A stretch of DNA of 9,185 bases from an uncultured beta proteobacterium (GCA_903892315.1 CAITHY010000056.1:1-9185), one strand, 5' to 3'. Numbered from the stretch's first letter, positions 1 to 7,076 are shown. A program made the numbers and translations. Notes: generated from the sequence alone by a model not told the origin.

Positions 1-383
1 TAATCAATAATCTCAACACTAACAACCTGGCCCAGCTTCGCTTGTCCTTGGCCCTTTGGTGGAATCAAAATGTCATGCCCAATGCGCTTATCTTCTGGCG
101 CAACAATCAAAACACCGTTTTCATTTAAGAGGCGACCGATCACCACTTTGTTCGCGTGCAGAACTACCTCAACAATTTGCCCCTCTGGACGACCACGTCG
201 ATCTGTTCCTAATACTCTGACATTAACTCTGTCGCCGTGCATGACGCGCGACATTTCTCTTTCTGACAGAAAAATATCTTCGCCACCATCATCGGGTATG
301 ACAAATCCAAATCCATCTCGATGCCCCTGAACTGTTCCTAAACGGTCAGCCTCACGCGGCATCAAGTCTTTTGCTTTACGCAT
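1..383 (-). CDS. rnr: Ribonuclease R, N-terminal part (cut by left window edge)
   Basis: Processive 3'-to-5' exoribonuclease of the RNase II/RNB family, which degrades structured RNA in the cytoplasm. Only the first 127 codons are present. From about residue 15 the translation shows the first cold-shock RNA-binding domain, with GTVQGHRDGFGFVIPDDG, then EDIFLSEREM and MHGDRV. It continues into the linker typical of betaproteobacterial RNase R (RRGRPEGQIVEVV, VIGRLLNENG, APEDKRIGHDILIP). The catalytic RNB and S1 domains lie beyond position 1. The start is ATG at 383: AAGGA lies 5 nt upstream (389-393), and an in-frame TAA sits directly before the ATG (384-386), so no longer N-terminus is possible in this frame. 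E. coli RNase R carries about 80 residues, including a winged helix-turn-helix, before this cold-shock domain; they are absent here. The identification is firm, and the missing N-terminal domain is seen directly. Confidence 0.93.
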   Translation of the reverse strand, partial: MRKAKDLMPREADRLGTVQGHRDGFGFVIPDDGGEDIFLSEREMSRVMHGDRVNVRVLGTDRRGRPEGQIVEVVLHANKVVIGRLLNENGVLIVAPEDKRIGHDILIPPKGQGQAKLGQVVSVEIID

Positions 384-411
384 TTAATTCCTTCGGCAAT
401 ACATGCCTGTC

Positions 412-444
412 TATATATCTACTGATATCTATTTTTGTTATGAA
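412..444 (-). promoter_or_regulatory. Weak candidate promoter for rnr
   Basis: Reading the minus strand, a TTCATA box (439-444) stands 17 nt before TAGATA (416-421), with an overlapping TATATA at 412-417. These match sigma-70 boxes only partly (4/6 for the -35 box, 3-4/6 for the -10 box). The placement, about 30-60 nt before the rnr start codon, is sensible, and rnr must have a promoter somewhere in the interval to the divergent tRNA gene. The exact boxes are a guess. Confidence 0.3.
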
Positions 445-502
445 TAAGGCTACTGTATCAAACCACCAAGTCTGAAGGGAAAAAGCCGAATGGGGCCAGA
501 AA

Positions 503-531
503 TGGCCAAGAAATGCCTATCCCCCTATAAT
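503..531 (+). promoter_or_regulatory. Sigma-70 promoter of the tRNA-Leu gene
   Basis: A perfect TATAAT -10 box occupies 526-531. TGGCCA at 503-508 (4/6 to TTGACA) lies 17 nt upstream as the -35 box. Transcription would start near position 538, only about 2 nt before the mature tRNA 5' end at 540, so the 5' leader removed by RNase P would be extremely short. The -10 match and spacing are seen directly; the start site is inferred from usual spacing. Confidence 0.65.
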
Positions 532-539
532 AAAGGCAT

Positions 540-626
540 GCCCAGGTGGCGAAATTGGTAGACGCACCAGCTTCAGGTGCTGGCGATCGTAAGGTTGTGG
601 GGGTTCGAGTCCCTTCCTGGGCACCA
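540..626 (+). tRNA. tRNA-Leu, anticodon CAG
   Basis: This is a complete 87-nt class II (long variable arm) tRNA gene. The acceptor stem pairs GCCCAGG (540-546) with CCTGGGC (616-622), followed by discriminator A623 and an encoded CCA (624-626). The D-arm has the leucine-type sequence TGGCGAAATTGGTAGACGC. The anticodon stem CCAGC (567-571) pairs with GCTGG (579-583) around the loop TTCAGGT, placing anticodon CAG at 574-576, which decodes CUG leucine codons. The T-arm is GGGGG (599-603), loop TTCGAGT, then CCCTT (611-615), so two of the five T-stem pairs are G-U wobbles. The sequence closely resembles E. coli tRNA-Leu(CAG). It has its own promoter immediately upstream. Confidence 0.97.
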
Positions 627-639
627 AACACTTTCAATA

Positions 640-655
640 GACCTCATATGGGGTC
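640..655 (+). other. Small hairpin just downstream of tRNA-Leu
   Basis: GACCTC (640-645) can pair with GGGGTC (650-655) across an ATAT loop, giving six base pairs including one G-U. It lies 13 nt after the tRNA CCA end and 40 nt before the permease start. No T-tract follows, so it is not a standard intrinsic terminator. It may mark tRNA 3' processing or be chance. The pairing is visible; the role is unknown. Confidence 0.3.
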
Positions 656-695
656 AAATGAAGCGAATACAACCCTTCAATAGTTAGAAAACCAA

Positions 696-1988
696 GTGAA
701 ATCAGGGCTATTAAAGAAAGCAGGTGATAACGGTAAAGAAATTAGCCTCTTTTCAGCTACCGCCCTTGGTATTGGCGGCATGATGGGCGCCGGTCTTTTT
801 TCTTTACTGGGAACTGCCAGCGCTCATGCTGGAACCCATATTCCCTCAGCTTTCTTAATAGGCGCCTTCGCAGCCTCCTTCTCGGTCTACTCCTATGCCA
901 AATTGGGCGCCACTTTTCCGAGTAGTGGCGGAGCAGCCACCTTCACCGTCATGAGTTTTGGGCCTGGAGTGATTTCAGGAGGTCTTAATGTCTTTCAATA
1001 TATTGCTTACCTGATCGCTGCCGCTCTTTACGCTGCAGGATTTTCCGAATATGCCAATACGATGCTAGGTGGAAATCTTTCCCCATTAGAGGTCAAGATG
1101 ATCGGCACCCTGATTGTAGCCATTTGTGCTGGAGTCAATTTGCTCGGCACGCAAATTGTTGGGCGTGCAGAAACTCTAGCAATTGGCTTTGTAACAATAG
1201 CCCTTCTCTTATTCTCTGCAGGAGGTATCCACATGGCCAAAGTTCACAACTTTGAAATGTCTGGCGGTTCTCTCAATGGTATCGCTATAGCCGCAGGCAT
1301 TCTGTATATCAACTACCAAGGTTTCGGAGTTGTAACAAATTCTTCTAATGCAATGTACGAGCCCCAGAAAGAACTTCCTCTAGCGATGTTCTCTGCTCTC
1401 GCGCTTGTAACGATTGCGTATGTGCTCGTGAGTACTGCCGTTGTTTTTTTGCTGACGCCAGACAAAATTCAAGAATACAACGGCCATGTGCTAGCCGATG
1501 CAGCGCAACTGGTTTACGGCAGAATTGGTTTCATCGCAATCGCCTCCTCAGCTTTACTTGCTTGCGCTGCAGCACTCAACGCTACTATTTTCGCCGCTTC
1601 TAATATTGCAGCAGATATGGCAACCACCAGCTCCATCTCAAAAGCCTTAAGTGCCACAGTCTTAAAAACACAATCTCGATCATTGTCAGTGTCTGCAGTC
1701 ATGGTGATTGCTTTGGTATTAGCATTTCCACTGGATGTTGTTGGAAAAATGGCAAGTCTGGCATTCTTACTTGTATATGCCGCCATTACCTATGGACATT
1801 TAAAAGTTCGCAAAAAAACTGGTGCAAAATTATGGCCTTTGTGGACTGCAATCATTGTCAATCTAGGCTTGTTTATTACGCTATTTATCAACGTCATTGA
1901 GACTGCGCCTAATAGTGCAGTCGCGCTAGCTTGCGCACTCTTTGGCTCCTTTGCGCTTGAGGGGTTATCTAGAAGATGCAACACCTGA
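696..1988 (+). CDS. APC-superfamily amino acid permease
   Basis: This is a 430-residue integral membrane protein, very hydrophobic throughout, with about 12 likely transmembrane helices. It belongs to the amino acid-polyamine-organocation superfamily. Helix 1 carries the unwound substrate-binding signature ALGIGGMMGAGLFSLLG (about residues 23-39), followed by the conserved small-residue and tyrosine pattern of helix 2 (SVYSYAKLGATFPSSGGA). Such carriers move amino acids or polyamines across the inner membrane; the substrate cannot be read from sequence. The start is GTG at 696: an in-frame TAG at 681-683 excludes anything longer, and there is no convincing Shine-Dalgarno sequence, so translation may be weak. 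The next in-frame ATG (778) would cut into helix 1. It lies 70 nt after tRNA-Leu and may be reached by read-through from that promoter. It converges on the molybdenum hydroxylase operon with only 20 nt between stop codons and no clear terminator. Confidence 0.88.
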   Translation: MKSGLLKKAGDNGKEISLFSATALGIGGMMGAGLFSLLGTASAHAGTHIPSAFLIGAFAASFSVYSYAKLGATFPSSGGAATFTVMSFGPGVISGGLNVFQYIAYLIAAALYAAGFSEYANTMLGGNLSPLEVKMIGTLIVAICAGVNLLGTQIVGRAETLAIGFVTIALLLFSAGGIHMAKVHNFEMSGGSLNGIAIAAGILYINYQGFGVVTNSSNAMYEPQKELPLAMFSALALVTIAYVLVSTAVVFLLTPDKIQEYNGHVLADAAQLVYGRIGFIAIASSALLACAAALNATIFAASNIAADMATTSSISKALSATVLKTQSRSLSVSAVMVIALVLAFPLDVVGKMASLAFLLVYAAITYGHLKVRKKTGAKLWPLWTAIIVNLGLFITLFINVIETAPNSAVALACALFGSFALEGLSRRCNT

Positions 1989-2008
1989 CACGAAAACTAT
2001 CAGCGCGA

Positions 2009-4246
2009 TTAATAAGTTCTTGATGCTAATGCTGTCCTCACCCTCTCAGACGTTAGTGGCAGATCAAAAATTCTTTGGCCAAGCGCATTGGCAACCGCAT
2101 TTGCAATAGCAGCGCAACCAGGTCCTTGCGAGCCCTCTCCAACACCTAATGACTTCTCATTCTCTCGATGGATGATTTCCACATGGACATTGGGCACATC
2201 CGAAAAGCGCAAAACTGGATACTCCGACCAACTGCTAACCTCAATGCCGGCTTGATTAAATGGAACTGACTCATACAAAGTCCAGCTAGTGGTTTGAACC
2301 AACCCACCCTCAATTTGATTCTTAAAGCCATCGGGATTAATAGTCAATCCTCCATCTGCCGCAGCATATAAATCTGTTACAGAAATTTTTCCAGTTTTGG
2401 GATCTACTATAACGTCTGCAATACAAGCGACATAGACAGAAAGATTTTTATATTTTGCGAAGGCCAAGCCTCGACCATATAGCTTACCGCTCTTCTTATA
2501 ACTCATTGGCGTTTTATGCCAAGCCGCCATCTTTGAAACCTGGGTAATCACATCAACAGCACGTGAGTCTTGGAGATGCTTGATTCTAAATTGAGCGGGA
2601 TCCTGATTTGCGGACTTCGCAAGATCATCCATCATAGATTCAATCGCAAATATATTTGCATATGCACCCAAGGTGCGTAATGCTGATACACGCACAGGCA
2701 TGTCCTCCAAAAGGTGGTTAACTACCTTTTGATTTGGAAAAACATATAGTGGAATCGCATTTCGATCAGATCCACCGGCAGGCTGTGGAATATTTTTCAC
2801 AGGACTTGGCCTAAAAGGTGTCTCCAAATACCAGCTAGCAAGAAGATTGTCGCCGGTTGGTTCGCCAGGTCGCGTACTATGGGTATTACTCCATAATTCA
2901 TGCTTCCAGTCGACGATATTGCCATCGCGATCTAGCGCAGCATCTATATTGACGATCATTGCTGAACCATAAGGCTCCCACTTAAACTCGTCATCCCTCA
3001 TCCATTGAACCCGAATTGGCTGGTTAGGAAGAGCTTTTGCAATCAACATTGCATCCAAGGCAACATCATCAGCGCCACTTTGGCCATACATGCCGGAACC
3101 TTCTTTATGAACACAAATAATCTTTTCAGGAGGAAGGCCAAGTGTTTTAACTAGATCCGTGCGTAATGGATACATCCCCTGACTATGAGTCCAGACTGTA
3201 AGCGCATCATCTTTCATCAGGGCAACTGCGCAAGAAGGGCCAATCGATGCATGGGCGATAAAGGGTTTTGTAAATTGGGCACTCAATACCTTAGTTCTTT
3301 CCACCGAGGAGCCCTGCTTCACCCCAATGACTGTGTCAGTACTGGACTTTTGCTTCATCCCCTTAAACCAAGATGAAAGAGATGGCGGTAGGTCCTCTGC
3401 CAGTTTCCAAGAAATATTTTTCTTTAATACCTCTCTAGCCTGAATTGCCTGCTCTTCACGCTGCGCTACAACTGCTACAAAGCTACCGTTTTGAATCACA
3501 GCAACTACGCCAGGCATTTTTTCTACTTGACCAGCATCTGACTTTAAGATAGTTGCGCGGGGTGCGGGCGGCCTGATGACTCTTGCATGCAGCATGCCAG
3601 GCATTTTTATGTCCTGAACGTATGCGATACCTCCAGAAACCTTGGCTGGAATATCTACTCGACGTATTGGTTGACCTATTGTGGTGTGTGATTTTTTGAG
3701 AGCAGTCTTAGTGGAAACTTGCTTTTGAAAAAGCTCTCTATTGGCTAAAGCCCAATAGCTAGTAGACCGTCCTGTGGGTGAAGTAATTTCACCGTTGTTG
3801 ATCCGTAAATCAGCAGCAACGATACCCATTCGTAATGCAGCACGTTCAAGCAGGATTTCTCTGGCATCAGCAGCAGCATAGCGCAAAGCAAGCCCACCAT
3901 ACTCGATAGACTGACTACCGGATGTAACCCCTTCGTTAGGAGAAATACCAGTTGTTGTCGGGATCATCACGATTCTCGACATCTCTATTTCAAGTTCATC
4001 AGCCACTATCTGCATCAAAGCCGTGGTAATGCCCTGCCCAAACTCAACCTTACCGGCAAACACAATCACCTTCCCGTCAGGCTGAATATGGAGCCAACTA
4101 TCTAGCATTCGATTAGCATTCAAACTACCAGGTAGGGCATCAACTGCAGATTGAGAAAAAAGTTCTGGCGTCCATGCAAAGCCAATGGCCAGACCGAGAC
4201 CGCTCTTAAGGAAGTGTCTACGTGCAATATCAGAAGTATTGATCAT
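2009..4246 (-). CDS. Molybdopterin-binding large subunit, isoquinoline 1-oxidoreductase (IorB)-type, Tat-exported
   Basis: Catalytic subunit of a xanthine oxidase-family molybdenum hydroxylase, 745 residues, of full length for the IorB-like branch. It begins with a twin-arginine signal (ARRHFLK at residues 8-14, then a GLGLAIGFAW hydrophobic stretch), so it should be exported folded to the periplasm. Family marks follow: KVEFGQG (66-72) and QIVADELEI; an a/b hammerhead domain around 190-285 starting GQPIRRVDIPAKVSGG; the cofactor-binding stretch GMYGQSGADDVALDA (385-399) with VQWMRDDEF; and a C-terminal GVGEGSQGP in which Glu704 should be the catalytic glutamate. Known relatives hydroxylate N-heterocycles or oxidise aldehydes using molybdopterin cytosine dinucleotide, passing electrons to Fe-S clusters and often a cytochrome c. 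The substrate is unknown. The ATG overlaps the small-subunit stop codon (ATGA), indicating translational coupling. No maturation gene (XdhC/MobA type) or cytochrome is nearby. Confidence 0.92.
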   Translation of the reverse strand: MINTSDIARRHFLKSGLGLAIGFAWTPELFSQSAVDALPGSLNANRMLDSWLHIQPDGKVIVFAGKVEFGQGITTALMQIVADELEIEMSRIVMIPTTTGISPNEGVTSGSQSIEYGGLALRYAAADAREILLERAALRMGIVAADLRINNGEITSPTGRSTSYWALANRELFQKQVSTKTALKKSHTTIGQPIRRVDIPAKVSGGIAYVQDIKMPGMLHARVIRPPAPRATILKSDAGQVEKMPGVVAVIQNGSFVAVVAQREEQAIQAREVLKKNISWKLAEDLPPSLSSWFKGMKQKSSTDTVIGVKQGSSVERTKVLSAQFTKPFIAHASIGPSCAVALMKDDALTVWTHSQGMYPLRTDLVKTLGLPPEKIICVHKEGSGMYGQSGADDVALDAMLIAKALPNQPIRVQWMRDDEFKWEPYGSAMIVNIDAALDRDGNIVDWKHELWSNTHSTRPGEPTGDNLLASWYLETPFRPSPVKNIPQPAGGSDRNAIPLYVFPNQKVVNHLLEDMPVRVSALRTLGAYANIFAIESMMDDLAKSANQDPAQFRIKHLQDSRAVDVITQVSKMAAWHKTPMSYKKSGKLYGRGLAFAKYKNLSVYVACIADVIVDPKTGKISVTDLYAAADGGLTINPDGFKNQIEGGLVQTTSWTLYESVPFNQAGIEVSSWSEYPVLRFSDVPNVHVEIIHRENEKSLGVGEGSQGPGCAAIANAVANALGQRIFDLPLTSERVRTALASRTY

Positions 4247-4704
4247 GCTGACATCTCCTTGCCAGCACGCTGAATTGCTTTAATAATTCTGGTATGGGTG
4301 CCGCACCGACATAAATGCCCCTGTAGCCCCTCTTTAATTTGCGTCAGATTGGGATGCTGATTCTTCTCTAGAATTTTTTTTGCACGAATCATCATTCCAG
4401 AGATACAGTAACCGCACTGAACAGCCTGCTCCGCAATAAAGGCTTTGTTCAAAGCCTTTAGGGTAACATCGCTTTCGTAAGACTCAAGTGTGGTGATATT
4501 ACCTTTCACACTACCAACGGGATAGGAGCAGGATAGAATAACCTCGCCGTTCAACAGAACTGCACAAGCTCCGCATTGCCCCAAACCACAGCCATACTTT
4601 GCCGAATTAATGGCGGCATCATTGCGTAACACATATAACAAAGGGGTTTCAGGGTTCACATCTACGCTGATTACTTGATTATTCACAGATAGCTTCAAAG
4701 CCAT
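4243..4704 (-). CDS. [2Fe-2S] small subunit of molybdenum hydroxylase (IorA-type)
   Basis: Electron-transfer subunit that carries two [2Fe-2S] clusters and partners the downstream large subunit; 153 residues, normal for the family. The N-terminal plant-ferredoxin-like domain has Cys39, Cys44 and Cys47 (YGCGLGQCGACAV) and Cys59. The C-terminal helical domain has Cys97 and Cys100 (VQCGYCISGMM) plus Cys132 and Cys134 (GHLCRCGTHTRI), so both cluster sites are complete. The start chosen is ATG at 4704 because GGAG (4711-4714) stands 6 nt upstream; a TTG four codons earlier would place that ribosome-binding site inside the gene. There is no signal peptide, so it probably reaches the periplasm by hitch-hiking with the Tat-tagged large subunit. 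It is the first gene of a two-gene operon and overlaps the next by 4 nt. There is no FAD subunit beside it, as expected for this two-subunit branch. Confidence 0.94.
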   Translation of the reverse strand: MALKLSVNNQVISVDVNPETPLLYVLRNDAAINSAKYGCGLGQCGACAVLLNGEVILSCSYPVGSVKGNITTLESYESDVTLKALNKAFIAEQAVQCGYCISGMMIRAKKILEKNQHPNLTQIKEGLQGHLCRCGTHTRIIKAIQRAGKEMSA

Positions 4705-4733
4705 ATCTATCTCCAATTAATGAATCTATTTTT

Positions 4734-4761
4734 ATTATTGCTAGCTTAATCGTTTTTACAA
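4734..4761 (-). promoter_or_regulatory. Candidate promoter of the molybdenum hydroxylase operon
   Basis: On the minus strand, TTGTAA (4756-4761, 4/6 to the -35 consensus) is followed after 16 nt by AATAAT (4734-4739, 5/6 to TATAAT). The surrounding 93-nt gap between azlD and the small subunit is very AT-rich, unlike the coding flanks. The predicted start near 4727 leaves a leader of about 23 nt carrying the GGAG ribosome-binding site. This would make the hydroxylase pair a separate transcript from the azlCD operon upstream, although read-through cannot be excluded because no terminator is visible in the gap. Confidence 0.5.
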
Positions 4762-4797
4762 ATCTTTGTTTTATAGATGAGGTTGTGCACCTTAATC

Positions 4798-5136
4798 CTA
4801 AAGAAACCAGAATCTGACTGCGGTAAACACAGCCATACTCACCACTAAAGTGACAATCATTTTTCGGGTGAGATAGAAAGAAATAATAGCGGCCAATCCA
4901 CCCCAGATATTCGGTAATTTGAGATCGAATTGAGTCACGCTAGTAGCATTTGCTGGTAGAAAAATTTCGGGCGCCAAAATAGCGACCATCGCTGCTAATG
5001 GAGCAAAGCGAATGGCCTCCAATACCCAACCTGAAACCTTTACACGCTCCCCAAGAATCAGAAAGAAACTACGTGACCAGGCCGTTACAAATGCCATACC
5101 AATTAGCAATAGAGAAATATTCCAATCAATTTGCAT
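4798..5136 (-). CDS. azlD: AzlD-family branched-chain amino acid exporter small subunit
   Basis: A 112-residue membrane protein with about four hydrophobic segments. It has the AzlD pattern: an early MAFVTAWSRSFFLILG helix, a middle segment with FAPLAAMVAILAPEI, and a closing pair of helices around GGLAAIISFYLTRKM and VTLVVSMAVFTAVRFWF. AzlD works with AzlC to export branched-chain amino acids and analogues (named from Bacillus subtilis 4-azaleucine resistance; the Corynebacterium BrnFE pair is related). The ATG shares its A with the azlC stop codon (TAATG, a 1-nt overlap), so the two are translationally coupled and made in matched amounts. It is the last gene of the run that begins with the MFS gene. 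Family assignment is secure from the pairing; the actual substrate is inferred. Confidence 0.9.
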   Translation of the reverse strand: MQIDWNISLLLIGMAFVTAWSRSFFLILGERVKVSGWVLEAIRFAPLAAMVAILAPEIFLPANATSVTQFDLKLPNIWGGLAAIISFYLTRKMIVTLVVSMAVFTAVRFWFL

Positions 5137-5861
5137 TAAGGTGTATTTCCTTTGGGAGATTTATCGGTCATCATGCCCACGACTAAGGCTGCCACGATGG
5201 CAAAGATAATATTGAGTCTAAATGGAAGCCCGTAGGTCCCCACTGCTACTACAGCCGCAGTTACTGCAGCCCAGCGTGCGGCAGCACGGTCCAGCATGGG
5301 CACAATAATGACTAGCAATGCAATTGCACCGGCAAACTCTAGACCCCAACTATTGGGAATTTGACTAGCCAGCATGATGCCTGCAATCGAACCCACTTGC
5401 CAAAGGGCCCAGTTCGAGAACTGCATACCCATCAACCAACACAAGCGTAGTTGTTCATTATCAGAATGTCGCTCTTCAAGAGACTCCGGCTTAGGGTAGC
5501 GCCTGATATAAAAAAGATAACTAAAGTCAGCCGTGAAATAACCCAAAAAGATTCTACGCCAAGTAGATAAATAGGAAAAATGGGCTTGAAGTCCAAGGCT
5601 AAAAATAACAAACCGCAAGTTCACCATAAATGAGGTGATCAATATCACCCAAATCGGCAGGCCTGCGGCAATCAAAGGCAGTGCTGCCAGCTGTGATGAA
5701 CCTGCAAAAACTAAGAGGCTCATGGCTAAGGCTTGATGCAGGGTTAAGCTCGACTTAGCCATCGCAATACCAGTGACAAAACCCCAGGTGAAGATTGTCA
5801 CGCCAGAGCGCGACATCTCCTTAAAACCATCTACAAAGTACTTTTGTTGACGGGAATTCAT
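5136..5861 (-). CDS. azlC: AzlC-family branched-chain amino acid exporter large subunit
   Basis: A 241-residue inner-membrane protein of usual AzlC length. After a short polar start it has the family's FVDGFKEM...GVTIFTWGFVTGIAMAKS region, the conserved LLVFAGSSQLAALPLIAAG helix (about residues 50-68), the FMVNLRFVIFSLGLQAHF segment, and further helices to the C-terminus. Together with AzlD it exports branched-chain amino acids. The start is ATG at 5861; the bases before it hold no good Shine-Dalgarno sequence, and it lies only 9 nt after the stop codon of the preceding 165-aa gene, so re-initiation is likely. A later in-frame ATG (MSRSG) has AAGGAG directly abutting it, too close to be a normal start, and would remove conserved residues. 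No Lrp-type regulator lies beside it. Confidence 0.91.
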   Translation of the reverse strand: MNSRQQKYFVDGFKEMSRSGVTIFTWGFVTGIAMAKSSLTLHQALAMSLLVFAGSSQLAALPLIAAGLPIWVILITSFMVNLRFVIFSLGLQAHFSYLSTWRRIFLGYFTADFSYLFYIRRYPKPESLEERHSDNEQLRLCWLMGMQFSNWALWQVGSIAGIMLASQIPNSWGLEFAGAIALLVIIVPMLDRAAARWAAVTAAVVAVGTYGLPFRLNIIFAIVAALVVGMMTDKSPKGNTP

Positions 5862-5870
5862 GCAGGCGAA

Positions 5871-6368
5871 TTAAATACCCATATTTCGATGCAAAATCTT
5901 GGGTTTCATCTCTTCCCATAGACTTGCAAAGTCTTCTGTATTTTCTTCTGATAGTTTAATTAGGTCGTAAAGATGGCCAAACACAATCGACTCTCTATTA
6001 ACCAAAGTCTTTTCGAACTCCGTTAAACCGATCGGCTTATCTTCCAGATCACGCGTAAGCTCTGCAGAGCAAACAATAGCCTGCCCATCATCTTGATCGA
6101 CCACGGCAAACTCAATGAACTGCTGAGCTTTATCTATGATCACAAGAGTGCCCCGAGCATATGTGACTGCATCATACTGCTGAACGATATAAGCCAGAAA
6201 TTGATCTTCATCTACCCTCTCCATCTGTAAATCATCGACAAAAAAGAGGTATTGATCACCATCAGCATTGACTAAAGTAAACACCTTAGGGGTGGCACCA
6301 TAACCTAAGACGAGGTTATGATAATAGGTAGCAATTTCTACAGCAAGGCTTTCAGAAAAAAGGTGCAT
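5871..6368 (-). CDS. Uncharacterised acidic 165-aa protein in the azlCD operon
   Basis: I do not recognise this family. The protein is soluble-looking, with no signal peptide or membrane segment. It is rich in Asp and Glu and mixes predicted strands (PKVFTLVNADGDQYLFFVDD, GTLVIIDKAQQFIEFAVVD) with amphipathic helices; the last 60 residues look helical (FEKTLVNRESIVFGHLYDLIKLSEEN). There is one Cys and no metal-binding or nucleotide-binding motif. It is accepted as real because it fills the space between the hydrolase (24-nt gap) and azlC (9-nt gap) in the same direction, with codon use like its neighbours and no long competing frame. The ATG at 6368 lacks a strong ribosome-binding site. Its position suggests it is co-expressed with the transporter genes, but no function should be assigned from that alone. 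Confidence 0.82.
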   Translation of the reverse strand: MHLFSESLAVEIATYYHNLVLGYGATPKVFTLVNADGDQYLFFVDDLQMERVDEDQFLAYIVQQYDAVTYARGTLVIIDKAQQFIEFAVVDQDDGQAIVCSAELTRDLEDKPIGLTEFEKTLVNRESIVFGHLYDLIKLSEENTEDFASLWEEMKPKILHRNMGI

Positions 6369-6392
6369 TACGAATTCACTTACGTCTTTTGG

Positions 6393-7076
6393 TTAGGTTA
6401 AATTCTTTTTCAAGAACTCCATTGTTCTATCCCAAGCAAGTTTTGCTGCAATTTCGTTATATTGCAATGGCGGAAGACCGCGAGAGTCTGATTTAGGATT
6501 AGCAAAAGCATGCTTCGCGTCATAGCGATAAAACTCATGCTGGACCCCTGCTTCTGTTAACTTAGAATCCAATTGGTCAACTCCAGACAGAGCGAAGAAA
6601 TCATCATGCGTAGCCCAGTGGGCCATCATCGGCTTGGTAACTGCTTTGGCATCCACATACTCCAATGGAGGGTAGCCATACCACACCACCGTGCCATCTA
6701 ATTCCGGAACATTGCAGGCCGATAGAACCGTTAATGCACCGCCCATACAAAAGCCAGTCACTGCCACTTTCTTACTGCCGGCAGCCTTAAGGTACTGAAC
6801 AGCACCACGAATATCTTGACTAGCAGCATCACCAAAGTTCAAGTCGCCCATGAGGTGCTCAGCCTCTTTTGCCTCTAAGGCCAATTTGCCGCGATAGAGA
6901 TCAGGCACTAAGGCACGATAACCAGCTTTTGCTAGACGCTCCGCCACAGCCTTTACTTCATCATCCAGGCCCCACCACTCTTGAATAACTACCACCCCGG
7001 GGGCATTTGCTTTATCAGTTGGTTCAACTAAATAGCCATCTACCAACTGACCATCAGGCCGCTTGAACTGAATCAT
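6393..7076 (-). CDS. Dienelactone hydrolase-family alpha/beta hydrolase
   Basis: A 227-residue cytoplasmic alpha/beta hydrolase of normal length for the dienelactone hydrolase family. Visible marks: VVVIQEWWGLDDEV (Glu33 in the conserved position that interacts with the nucleophile), the nucleophile elbow GFCMGG with Cys110, an acid residue in HWATHDDFF (Asp158 or Asp159), and His189 in YDAKHAFAN, giving a Cys-Asp-His triad. The classic enzyme opens dienelactones in chlorocatechol breakdown, but most genomic members have other or unknown ester and lactone substrates, and no catechol pathway gene is present here. The start is ATG at 7076, which has AGGAG 5 nt upstream; the longer reading from TTG at 7097 would place that site inside the gene. 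It overlaps the 3' end of the MFS gene by 23 nt, so its ribosome-binding site lies within that gene. Confidence 0.92.
   Translation of the reverse strand: MIQFKRPDGQLVDGYLVEPTDKANAPGVVVIQEWWGLDDEVKAVAERLAKAGYRALVPDLYRGKLALEAKEAEHLMGDLNFGDAASQDIRGAVQYLKAAGSKKVAVTGFCMGGALTVLSACNVPELDGTVVWYGYPPLEYVDAKAVTKPMMAHWATHDDFFALSGVDQLDSKLTEAGVQHEFYRYDAKHAFANPKSDSRGLPPLQYNEIAAKLAWDRTMEFLKKNLT

Noticed and set aside
70..330. Plus-strand reading frame of 86 codons opposite rnr
   Set aside because: It is antisense to the clearly recognisable RNase R cold-shock domain, has low-complexity Pro/Ser/Thr-rich composition, and shows no family features.
599..626. tRNA 3' end as a phage or island attachment site
   Set aside because: No second copy of the tRNA 3' segment occurs in the window and no integrase gene is present, so there is no evidence of integration here.
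640..655. Intrinsic terminator after tRNA-Leu
   Set aside because: The six-pair hairpin is followed by AAATGAAG rather than a T-tract, so it is listed only as a hairpin.
1028..1984. Three minus-strand frames of 64-90 codons inside the permease gene
   Set aside because: They are antisense shadows of a continuous membrane-protein gene, with no ribosome-binding sites or recognisable content.
4998..5209. Two overlapping plus-strand frames across azlD and the end of azlC
   Set aside because: They are antisense to two firmly assigned, translationally coupled genes, and neither shows a plausible domain.
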